Shown piece after piece: positions 38,801-46,602 of a DNA stretch of 64,000 bases. Source of the DNA: Ochrobactrum sp. BTU1 (GTDB lineage Bacteria > Pseudomonadota > Alphaproteobacteria > Rhizobiales > Rhizobiaceae); contig CP076354.1 in the NCBI GenBank assembly GCA_018798825.1, positions 1,488,001-1,552,000 of the forward strand, given 5' to 3'. The notes under the pieces were generated by a model that saw only the letters and a program-made list of their open reading frames with translations, made no database searches and had not been told where the DNA came from. Made by a program: the position numbers and the translations under genes. Position 1 is the stretch's first letter. Every line of letters begins with the position of its first letter.

Positions 38801-38838
38801 GAAAAAGGCCGCAGATGAGAATCTGCGGCCTTTTTCTT
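38801..38838 (+). terminator. Terminator of carB
   Basis: A perfect 16-bp stem GAAAAAGGCCGCAGAT / ATCTGCGGCCTTTTTC with a 4-nt loop, 16 bases past the stop codon. Confidence 0.93.
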
Positions 38839-38865
38839 TGGTAGCAGCCACCAATATCACGAACT

Positions 38866-38942
38866 CGACAATGCTCTATCTGTTTGTTTTTGCGCGCATC
38901 TTGCACTGAAAACCGCTTCGCACTTTTCTAGATAAGCTCTAG
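38866..38942 (-). repeat. Diverged RIME-like repeat
   Basis: Read on the minus strand: gagcttatctagaaaagtgc, gaagcggttttcagtgca, agatgcgcgcaaaaacaaac. This is a diverged inverted copy of the element at 7443-7538. Its left end runs into the CTAG palindrome that follows. Confidence 0.55.
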
Positions 38943-39038
38943 GGTCTGCGGGGAATTAGGTTTCGGGCGTGGCGTGCGACGGATTTTGTTCCTGAACAGG
39001 AGAAAAGACCGCCGTAGCTAATTCCCCACAGACCCTAG
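38939..39038. mobile_element. CTAG-ended 100-bp inverted-repeat element A (MITE-like)
   Basis: Terminal inverted repeats of 21 bases, CTAGGGTCTGCGGGGAATTA(G) and its mirror CTAATTCCCCACAGACCCTAG, with one mismatch; about 58 bases between them, no gene. Short palindromic elements with identical CTAG termini look like non-autonomous transposon derivatives. Its right end overlaps the stop codon of the ABC-like gene. Confidence 0.6.
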
Positions 39039-40864
39039 ACCGTTGCTTCTGTTTGATGCGGCAGGCGAAGTGGATCAGCCTGCAAGTCCATCTCAAGATG
39101 GAGTTGGCGTGTGAACAAGCCATTATGCCCAAGACCTTTGCCGATATGAATGACGGATGCATCTTTTAATGGGCCGGTCAAAATTGCATAGGCGCGTTTG
39201 CGCGCTTCTTCATCCATACCGTCCAATGTGCCATCAATCACGATCCAGCTTGGATTTTGCAGAACAAGCCGCGCGAGTGCCAGGCTTTGCTGCTCGTCAT
39301 CAGTGAGCGTCCTATCCCAACGCAACGTACGATCAATCTGTGGCTCCAGACGCTCCAGCCCCGCGAATTTCAGCACTTCCGCGACCTGATTTTTAGAGAA
39401 ATCGGCAGCATTCAGTGGATATACAACGGCGTCATGCAGGTTGCCGGGTGGGATATAGGGAGCATGAGGGATAAACACCACGCGGTCACCAGCGGGCAGA
39501 CCGATGCGTCCGCTTCCCCACGGCCACAAACCACCAAGAGCACGGAAGAACCGGCTGCGCTCGGTTTCAGTTGCCCCTGTCACAAACAGACGTTCGCCGG
39601 GGTTGATCGCTACTTGCTTCTCAACAAGATTGAGGCATCCATCAGGCACCGCAATCGACAAACCATCGATGGTCAAACGCTCGTCTTCGTTCGTTTCGAG
39701 CGTGATCTGGCGATCAATATGGCCGATATCATCCATTCGCAAGATGGCCTGACGGAAGCTTGCAACGCGCAAAAGCGTTGCACGCCAGTCTGCAATCGCG
39801 CCGAAATTATCGACGAACCAGCGCAGAGAATTATGTACCTGCGTGAAGGCACCCACAGCCATCATAAGGCCACCGAAGGTCAGCCCACCGGAAAAATAGA
39901 CCGGTGCAGCGACAAGAATCGGCGCAATAATCGTGAACCAGCCATAGCCAGCAGTTACCCATGTGAGGTTCGTTGTCGCAATGACGATCCTCTTGATCGC
40001 GCTCAAAACGGCATCGAGATCGCGATCCAGCCTGCGGCGCTCATCAGCTTCACCGCGTGCGAGTGTTACGGCATCGATATGCTCGTTAACCCGCATCAGC
40101 GAGAAGCGGAAATCAGCCTCGCGCGCATAGCGATTGGCATTGTGATTGACGAGACTGCGACCGACGAACCACGAAAGCAGCGACGCAGAGCCCGCATAAA
40201 AAACAGCCGCCCAGACCATGTAACCGGGAATAGAAAAACTATAACCCCAGACATGGAAGACAAAGCCGCTTGAAAGCGACCATAAGACGCCGACGAAACT
40301 CACCAGAATGACTGTCGACTGCAGCAGATTGATGCCGAGATCGCTCGTCGTTTCGGCCAGATGGCGCGCATCTTCCTGCAAGCGCTGATCGGGATTGATG
40401 CCAATTTCGCCGGCCTTTGCCAGTCGAAACGCCCTCCCCGGCTGCAACCACTGACCAACCAGATCGCGCGCCAACCCATCTCGCAGCTTCAGCTTGAACA
40501 TCTGGTTCAGCCAGGTCTGTGACACATTGAGGAGCAGAACTGAGCCCGCAATCGCCAAGAAAATTAATAGCTGATGGAAGAACGCACTCAGATTGCGGTC
40601 CGATAGCGCATTATAGAAAGGGACGTTCCAGCGGTTGATTGCAACCTGCCCGATAGCGATGAGAACGATCAGCACAAAGATACCCGTTCCCAAGGCGATC
40701 AGCTGATTGCGAACGGGAGACACCCAGAACGCGCTCATCATCATGCGAACTTGCGAGAAAAGATCGCTGCCGTCCTGCTTGCTCTTATCCGGATGACGAC
40801 GAGGCGGGCGAGTAGCCCTATGCGGCTTATCCTGCTTTGATTTGGACACCACGTCTTTCCTCAT
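39035..40864 (-). CDS. SbmA/YddA-like ABC transporter permease with degenerate ATPase domain
   Basis: About 609 residues: basic hydrophilic N-tail (1-45), six-helix membrane domain of the SbmA/BacA/YddA type (about 52-340, with RWNVPFYNALSDRN and WLNQMFKLKLRDGL), and a C-terminal ABC-like domain. The nucleotide motifs are eroded: the Walker A position reads GATETERSRF (430-439, no GKS/T), the signature reads LTDDEQQ (520-526) and Walker B reads WIVIDGTLDG, keeping the Asp but with Gly in place of the catalytic Glu. FRALGGLWPWGSGRI still matches the family. Relatives import peptides, bleomycin or vitamin B12; SbmA/BacA do this by proton drive without any ATPase. Start uncertain: ATG 40864, or GTG 40852/40849 which follow AGGAAAG better. 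Confidence 0.78.
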   Translation of the reverse strand: MRKDVVSKSKQDKPHRATRPPRRHPDKSKQDGSDLFSQVRMMMSAFWVSPVRNQLIALGTGIFVLIVLIAIGQVAINRWNVPFYNALSDRNLSAFFHQLLIFLAIAGSVLLLNVSQTWLNQMFKLKLRDGLARDLVGQWLQPGRAFRLAKAGEIGINPDQRLQEDARHLAETTSDLGINLLQSTVILVSFVGVLWSLSSGFVFHVWGYSFSIPGYMVWAAVFYAGSASLLSWFVGRSLVNHNANRYAREADFRFSLMRVNEHIDAVTLARGEADERRRLDRDLDAVLSAIKRIVIATTNLTWVTAGYGWFTIIAPILVAAPVYFSGGLTFGGLMMAVGAFTQVHNSLRWFVDNFGAIADWRATLLRVASFRQAILRMDDIGHIDRQITLETNEDERLTIDGLSIAVPDGCLNLVEKQVAINPGERLFVTGATETERSRFFRALGGLWPWGSGRIGLPAGDRVVFIPHAPYIPPGNLHDAVVYPLNAADFSKNQVAEVLKFAGLERLEPQIDRTLRWDRTLTDDEQQSLALARLVLQNPSWIVIDGTLDGMDEEARKRAYAILTGPLKDASVIHIGKGLGHNGLFTRQLHLEMDLQADPLRLPHQTEATV

Positions 40865-40895
40865 CGGGCTTGTGTTTGGCAGATGCAAAACTTTG

Positions 40896-40973
40896 CTAGT
40901 GGATTGAATTTGACGTTTGAATTCCGGCTGACACTTATGTTGTTTCAAACGTCAAATTCGAAAAATCCACTAG
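40896..40973. mobile_element. CTAG-ended inverted-repeat element B (MITE-like)
   Basis: 78 bases. The left arm ctagtggattgaatttgacg and following tttga pair with the right arm (caaacgtcaaattcg...aatccactag). The centre has no gene. It lies 32 bases ahead of the ABC-like gene's proposed start, within its likely promoter. Confidence 0.7.
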
Positions 40974-40986
40974 ATAGAAATACTTA

Positions 40987-41062
40987 CTAGTGGTTCTTTT
41001 AAATTCCAACATTTGCTCAGCACATGAAACGAGGGAAGCAAATGTTGGAATCAGACCACTAG
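40987..41062. mobile_element. CTAG-ended inverted-repeat element C (MITE-like)
   Basis: 76 bases. Ends CTAGTGGT / ACCACTAG, inner arms attccaacatttgct / agcaaatgttggaat, separated by a short loop. It shares the CTAGTGG ends with element B but a different body, and stands only 13 bases from it. Confidence 0.7.
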
Positions 41063-41351
41063 TAAATATAGGCGTAAATACCAAAGGTCATGGGATTGTT
41101 CTTAAACAATTCCGGCCTCACTCTGTAGCAACATTTTGGAACTTTTGTGTGAGAACCAGGCCGCTCACTTTATCGGATGCTTGCACCTGCTTATCCAGCT
41201 GACAGCATTATAAAATGCGTCCCAGTTTGAGGAATAAAACCATCTCTTTTCATCTCTTCCAGGTGCATTTGGCAGACGTTAGCGATCACATCTGGATCGG
41301 AATATGAAAAAGCATTTCAAAAATAGGCCTTTAGAGATATCAAAGCCTGTC

Positions 41352-41380
41352 TTGTATTGGTCAAATTTGTCGCATATAGT
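41352..41380 (+). promoter_or_regulatory. Sigma-70-type promoter of cspA
   Basis: TTGTAT, 17 bases, TATAGT. Transcription would start near 41387, giving a leader of about 140 bases. Long leaders are typical for cold-shock mRNAs. The remaining bases between 41063 and 41351 hold nothing I can identify. Confidence 0.55.
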
Positions 41381-41527
41381 CGGGCAATCGATTTTTCGGT
41401 CAAGTGACTTTGCGACCCGCCCGGCCTGCCGTGCTTCCTGACGATCTCCTGTCCATAAATTCGATCCACAGGGACGTGTGCGAAGCATACGGACTACACG
41501 ACTACTAATGTTACAAAGGAATTTCCC

Positions 41528-41737
41528 ATGGCTACGGGAACTGTTAAGTGGTTCAACACGACCAAGGGCTTCGGCTTCATTCAGCCTGATCAGGGCGGCA
41601 CGGACGTATTCGTTCACATTTCCGCTGTTCAGCGCGCTGGTCTGGCCACGCTCGATGAAGGCCAGAAGGTTACGTACGAAATCGTACAGGACCGTCGTTC
41701 GGGCCGTTCGTCTGCCGACAACCTCGTCGCAGCATAA
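41528..41737 (+). CDS. cspA: Cold shock protein, CspA family
   Basis: 69 residues: [20 protein letters not shown] with RNP1 (KGFGFI) and RNP2 (VFVHIS) motifs, one cold-shock domain of normal length. It binds single-stranded RNA and acts as an RNA chaperone in the cytosol. AAAGGAATTTCCC precedes ATG 41528. A promoter is visible about 150 bases upstream, leaving a long leader that may fold with temperature. A strong terminator follows. Confidence 0.96.
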   Translation: MATGTVKWFNTTKGFGFIQPDQGGTDVFVHISAVQRAGLATLDEGQKVTYEIVQDRRSGRSSADNLVAA

Positions 41738-41757
41738 TTTTTGCCGCAAGGCAGAGG

Positions 41758-41785
41758 AAAGGCGGGACTTGTCCCGCCTTTTTTA
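41758..41785 (+). terminator. Terminator of cspA
   Basis: AAAGGCGGGAC-tt-GTCCCGCCTTT followed by TTT, 21 bases past the stop. It also serves as a minus-strand end for the converging DUF1772 gene, though with a weaker T-run. Confidence 0.92.
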
Positions 41786-41812
41786 TTTGTCCGATTTCTT
41801 ATTCGATAATAT

Positions 41813-42295
41813 TCAGACTTTTATCAGCGCACTCGCTCCCAGCATAAGAGCCGCGACCAACGCTGCTACGGTGCGAACATGGTTCCAAAGAGTCCAGTCG
41901 CGCACATAAGCGATCCAGACATCCGCTGATGCAGCAGCATTAGCATCCATGACAGCAAGCTGATCATTCAGCGGCACATTCAGAATCATGGTTACGCCAA
42001 TGGTGCCGATCAGATAGATGCCAGCACCGATCATCGTCCACTTCGACAGGCTGCCAAAACCCATCAGCCCCAGCGCAATTATCGCCAGACAGAGCAATGC
42101 CGTTCCGAAAAAGACAGCAAAAAATGTACCATTAATCACTGTTATGTTGATCGACTGCATTGCCGATATGCCTGCATTTGCCGGAATGCGTGCGAGAGCA
42201 GCCATCACAAAGCTTGAGAACGCATAGAAAATACCGCCTGTAATCGCACTACCCCATGCCGTCAGCAGCACAAGCAGTTGAAAACTCATCGTCAT
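41813..42295 (-). CDS. DUF1772 (anthrone oxygenase-like) membrane protein
   Basis: 160 residues with four membrane segments (about 8-28, 55-78, 84-103, 136-156). The N-terminal ITGGIFYAFSSFVMAAL, IPANAGISAMQSIN and the second-helix region match DUF1772, whose fungal members include anthrone oxygenases; bacterial function is unknown. Its ATG overlaps the stop codon of the broken NmrA-like gene (ATGA), and GGAAGG lies seven bases upstream, so the two were one operon under the divergent TetR regulator. Confidence 0.82.
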   Translation of the reverse strand: MTMSFQLLVLLTAWGSAITGGIFYAFSSFVMAALARIPANAGISAMQSINITVINGTFFAVFFGTALLCLAIIALGLMGFGSLSKWTMIGAGIYLIGTIGVTMILNVPLNDQLAVMDANAAASADVWIAYVRDWTLWNHVRTVAALVAALMLGASALIKV

Positions 42296-43108
42296 GATCC
42301 TTCCTTCCAAGCGCCTTCTTCAGCGGCCTTGCGGGCAAAATCTGCAAAGCGGCGAGGCTTTCGACCCAGAGCTTCCTCGACGCCCTTCGCCACTTTGGCG
42401 TTACGACCATCAAAAAGCTCAGTGAAAAGATAGCGCAGAAGCGCAATGGCATCTTCAGGCAGCGCCTGTTCGCGCAACGCCACTTCATAATCAGCAAACG
42501 AAGCAGAATAGAACGACAGTTCCCTCCCCGTAGCGCTTGCAAGCTCGTTCACTGCATCGTTAAAACTCAGCAGTTCCGGGCCTGTTAGCTCATAGAGGCG
42601 ATTGCGGTGGCTCGATTGCGTCAGGGCTGCAACCGCCACATCAGCAATATCGTCGGCATCGATGAACGGCTCTTTTGTCTGCCCGACCGGTAACGTCAGC
42701 GAACCCGATACCAGCTCATCCCGCATGTAATTCTCACTGAAGTTCTGCATGAACCAGCTTGCGCGCAGCACGGTCCACCTGCTCTGCAGCTTCGGCCTCC
42801 TCCTCACCTCGTCCGGAAAGAAGCACGACATGCTTCACACCAGCCATCTTCGCGGCCATCAGAAATGCGCGGATTGCATCTACTGCACCCGGCAAAGCCA
42901 GATCCGGCTGATATGTGACATAGGCACGTGTGACACCTTCAAGCGCCGCAGCCCAACTGGATTGACTATTCCAGTCAAAGGCAATTTCCGTGCTTCGCGA
43001 TACGGCACGAACAGACAGGCCCTTTTCCCGTAATTTCTCCGCAACGCGCCTGCCAGTTTTGCCGGTCGCACCGATCACCAGATAAAGATCATTCAAGTCC
43101 GTATTCAT
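42292..43108 (-). pseudogene. NmrA-like NAD(P)H-binding protein, interrupted by a frame-changing deletion
   Basis: Frame 1 starts at ATG 43108 (after GGAGATGG) with NDLYLVIGATGKTGRRVAEKL, an NAD(P)-binding GxxGxxG, and runs through MAGVKHVVLLSGRGEEEAEAAEQ, then meets a stop after about 15 unrelated residues near 42734. Frame 2 resumes with RWTVLRASWFMQNFSENYM, IDADDIADVAVAALT and continues to the stop at 42292. In intact relatives about eight more residues lie between the AEQ and WTVLRASWF equivalents, so a deletion of roughly 25 bases near 42775-42790, rather than a one-base reading error, explains the shift. The proteins act as NAD(P)H-dependent sensors or quinone reductases. The rest of both halves is free of damage, which suggests recent loss. 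Confidence 0.75.
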
Positions 43109-43122
43109 TTTCCATCTCCCAA

Positions 43123-43169
43123 AATATGAGCACCCCTCATATTTGCAATATGTGAGCAATCCTCATATT
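43123..43169. promoter_or_regulatory. Two tandem palindromic operators for the TetR regulator
   Basis: Site 1 (43123-43143): AATATGAG-caccc-CTCATATT, a perfect palindrome. Site 2 (43147-43169): AATATGTGAG-caatc-CTCATATT, nearly perfect. Both lie in the 90-base gap between the divergent NmrA-like and TetR genes. Confidence 0.78.
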
Positions 43170-43198
43170 CTGTCAAGAGCGGATAATGTGAGTCGGTC

Positions 43199-43849
43199 AT
43201 GAAGCAGAATTCGGGTACGGAAACAGAAGTAATCGGTGCGGCAATCCTGCGGCGCACGCCCAGTCAGAGCCGGGCACAGGAAAAAATCCGCCGCATAGCG
43301 GAATGCGCGACCGCGCTGATCGCCACAAAGGGCAGCGACAGTCTGAAGATGAGCGAAATTGCCCAGCAGGCCGGCATTTCGATCGGTGCGCTCTATCAGT
43401 ATTTTCCCGATAAAAGCGCCTTGATCCGGTATCTGTTTGAAAGCTGTAACGCGCAATCGCGTCAGTGCATCGAAGATGGACTTGCCGCAGCAAATTCAAG
43501 CGACGAATTGATTGCTGCATTTAACGCCTTGATTGACGAATATCTGGCTTTGATGCGGCTGGAACCGGCAATGCGCGATATATGGTCGGCCACGCAGACC
43601 GATAAATCCCTGTCGAAGCTGGAGATTGCCGAAAGCCGCCAGAATGGCAAACTGCTAGCGGATACAATCCGTCGGATCGCACCCGATAAAGACACCGCCC
43701 AGCTGGACGAAACCGCTTTTCTGCTGATGCATTTTGGCGAATCCACCATGCGCATCGCCGTCGAGGTTGCGGAGGATGAATGTCATGCGCTGATTAAGGC
43801 TTACAAAGTCATGGCCACGCGCAGCTTGCGTGACCTCATGGGCCATTAA
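43199..43849 (+). CDS. TetR/AcrR family transcriptional regulator
   Basis: 216 residues. The HTH (about 25-70) reads IRRIAECATALIATKGSDSLKMSEIAQQAGIS-IGALYQYFPDKSALI in pieces; the recognition helix is GALYQYF. The C-terminal ligand domain (75-210) is helical and not diagnostic. Divergent from the NmrA-like/DUF1772 operon with two palindromic operators between them, so it most likely represses both units and is released by a small molecule, possibly an electrophile or quinone given the NmrA-like target. A RIME-like repeat follows directly. Confidence 0.88.
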   Translation: MKQNSGTETEVIGAAILRRTPSQSRAQEKIRRIAECATALIATKGSDSLKMSEIAQQAGISIGALYQYFPDKSALIRYLFESCNAQSRQCIEDGLAAANSSDELIAAFNALIDEYLALMRLEPAMRDIWSATQTDKSLSKLEIAESRQNGKLLADTIRRIAPDKDTAQLDETAFLLMHFGESTMRIAVEVAEDECHALIKAYKVMATRSLRDLMGH

Positions 43850-43852
43850 AGC

Positions 43853-43947
43853 ATTTCCAGCAAAACTGCGAAGCGATGTTGCGTAGGGATAATACGTAAA
43901 ACAAAAAGATGAAGCGGTTCCAACAATTTAATATTAACTGGAACCGC
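43853..43947 (+). repeat. RIME-like intergenic repeat, copy 2
   Basis: agcatttccagcaaaactgc, gaagcgatgttgcgtaggga, taatacgtaaaacaaaaag and a terminal hairpin gcggttccaa ... ctggaaccgc. Same design as 13506-13612, about three quarters identical by eye. Confidence 0.78.
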
Positions 43948-43955
43948 TCTGAACC

Positions 43956-44567
43956 TTAAGGCAGCCAGTCCATCGAAACATGCCCTTCATCGGCTGCTAC
44001 GCGCTTAAGCCACGCATTCACTGCCGGATAGCGATCCATATTGAAGCCGCCCCGATGCGCCTCATGCGTATAAGCATAAAGAGCAATATCAGCCACCGTC
44101 AGACTGTCACCTGCCAGGAAAGGTGTCTTCTTCAATTGCTCTTCCATAACGCCGAGCGCCTTGTCGCCACCGGCAAGCGTCGATGCCAGACGTTCAGGCG
44201 TCGCGTCACGGGCGCGCTCCGGATAGACCATCAAGGCACGGCGCACAGCGACATAGGGCTCATGGCTATATTGCTCGAAGAATAGCCACTGATACACCAA
44301 CGCCCGTTCATAAGCGTCTTTCGGCAGATAGGGCGTCCCTTCAGCCAGATGAAGAAGCATGGCATTCGATTCGGCAAGGAAGCGGCCATCTTCCAGTTCA
44401 AGCAGCGGAACCTTTCCATTCGGGTTTTTCGCCAGATATTCAGGTGTTCGCGTCGAACCGTCGAGGGATGAAACGGTGACGTGCTTGAAAGGCTTACCGA
44501 GTTTTGCAAGCAAAAGCCGTGGCTTATAGCAATTTCCGGAATCTGGCTGTGAATAGATCGTGAGCAT
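43956..44567 (-). CDS. Glutathione S-transferase family protein
   Basis: 203 residues. N-terminal thioredoxin fold: MLTIYSQPDSGNCYKPRLLL with the catalytic region near Ser 10, then NPNGKVPLLELEDGRFLAESNAML, which contains the glutathione-binding cis-Pro (VPLL) and ESNA. The C-terminal helical domain has TVADIALYAYTHEAHRGG with the N-capping Asp motif (SLTVADIALY). Cytosolic, likely detoxification or redox; substrate unknown. AGGAG lies six bases before ATG 44567. It diverges from aatA; 250 bases separate them. Confidence 0.9.
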   Translation of the reverse strand: MLTIYSQPDSGNCYKPRLLLAKLGKPFKHVTVSSLDGSTRTPEYLAKNPNGKVPLLELEDGRFLAESNAMLLHLAEGTPYLPKDAYERALVYQWLFFEQYSHEPYVAVRRALMVYPERARDATPERLASTLAGGDKALGVMEEQLKKTPFLAGDSLTVADIALYAYTHEAHRGGFNMDRYPAVNAWLKRVAADEGHVSMDWLP

Positions 44568-44793
44568 TTGCGTCTCCTGTACCGGTATAACATGTCCGTC
44601 AGACTGAAAGCTGTCCAATCAGTTTCATTGAACGAATATGTGCGGATCTCTGATGGATCAGAACTTTTCAGCAACACAATCGCGCGAGAAACCGGAATTT
44701 CTTGCGAAAATGCAAAGCTTTTGTTGCGATTCGTGCGCCGATGCGACATAGAAAGTCCGCAAAACCGGACCGTGCCCGGTGCCGGTTATCTGA

Positions 44794-46020
<1,227 letters not shown>

Positions 46021-46041
46021 AAGCTAAAAATACAAATGACG

Positions 46042-46066
46042 AAGGGGCCGAAAGGCCCCTTTTTCG
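46042..46066 (+). terminator. Terminator of aatA
   Basis: AAGGGGCC-gaaa-GGCCCCTT followed by TTT, 21 bases past the stop codon. Confidence 0.92.
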
Positions 46067-46108
46067 TATCTTCACCTCAAGAGAAAAACCAAGATCTGGC
46101 GAAAAGCC

Positions 46109-46222
46109 AAAAAAAAAGCCAGACAAATGTCTGGCTTTGAGTTTTGAAGGTGCCTTAAAGGCAAACCTCCAGAGGGGAACACTCAGCGCGCGCAAATGGG
46201 AGGAGGAAACGCAGCGCTGAGA
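46109..46222 (-). ncRNA. Small RNA with CCTCCTCCC loop (alpha-r14/NfeR1-like)
   Basis: On the minus strand the RNA starts near 46222, about 7 bases after a TATATA -10 box. A first hairpin with perfect 8-bp arms CTCAGCGC / GCGCTGAG (46214-46221 and 46182-46189) presents CCTCCTCCC in its loop (46198-46206), an anti-Shine-Dalgarno motif. A middle GCCTTTAAGGC hairpin follows, then a terminator GCCAGACA-aa-TGTCTGGC (46118-46135) with nine T. Length about 114 nt, no open frame. Rhizobial alpha-r14 sRNAs (NfeR1 in Sinorhizobium) have the same size and exposed CCUCCUCCC loops, and silence mRNAs by pairing to ribosome-binding sites. The 5' end is inferred. Confidence 0.8.
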
Positions 46223-46462
46223 TGACTTATATATGCCTTGTGCTCATTGTTTTTGCAATGCAACTTTAGCGCAATACAGCTATGCGTTTTTTGCATGGCT
46301 AGAAAATCAATAAAAAGTCAATATATTCATAGTGTTAGAGATTAACCACTTATCCGACTTTCTTAACTGGCTATTATAGAGCCGCCCAAACAGAAGGCAT
46401 AGCCGAACAATCACTGCCTCTAAAAATAGCAAATCACTTCCGTAAATCGCAAGCATCCGCCG

Positions 46463-46502
46463 CTGTCATGAAACTATCATGGCACTGAATCTGACTTGTC
46501 AC
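46463..46502 (+). promoter_or_regulatory. Tandem Pho boxes before the phosphodiesterase/ABC operon
   Basis: CTGTCAT-gaaa-CTATCAT is a near-consensus Pho box. Two more half-sites follow in exact 11-bp phase: CTGAATC (weak) and TTGTCAC. A CATAGA -10-like hexamer stands nine bases after the last half-site, as at PhoB-activated promoters. The leader to the phosphodiesterase start is about 80 bases. Confidence 0.78.
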
Positions 46503-46602
46503 AGAAGAGGCATAGAAGCCCTCGCAAGGCCGCAGCCATCCTTTTTGAATGCCGAAACGGCACATGCTGCAGCGCACCCCTTATCCAACAAGGAGCGCCA
46601 TC

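Noticed and set aside
41279..41749. 156-codon minus-strand frame over cspA
   Set aside because: It runs antisense through cspA and its leader with no motif or ribosome site.
42734..43159. Two separate small genes in place of one NmrA-like gene
   Set aside because: The two frames together reconstruct one Rossmann-fold protein in order, and the second has no ribosome site, so a single broken gene is the simpler reading.
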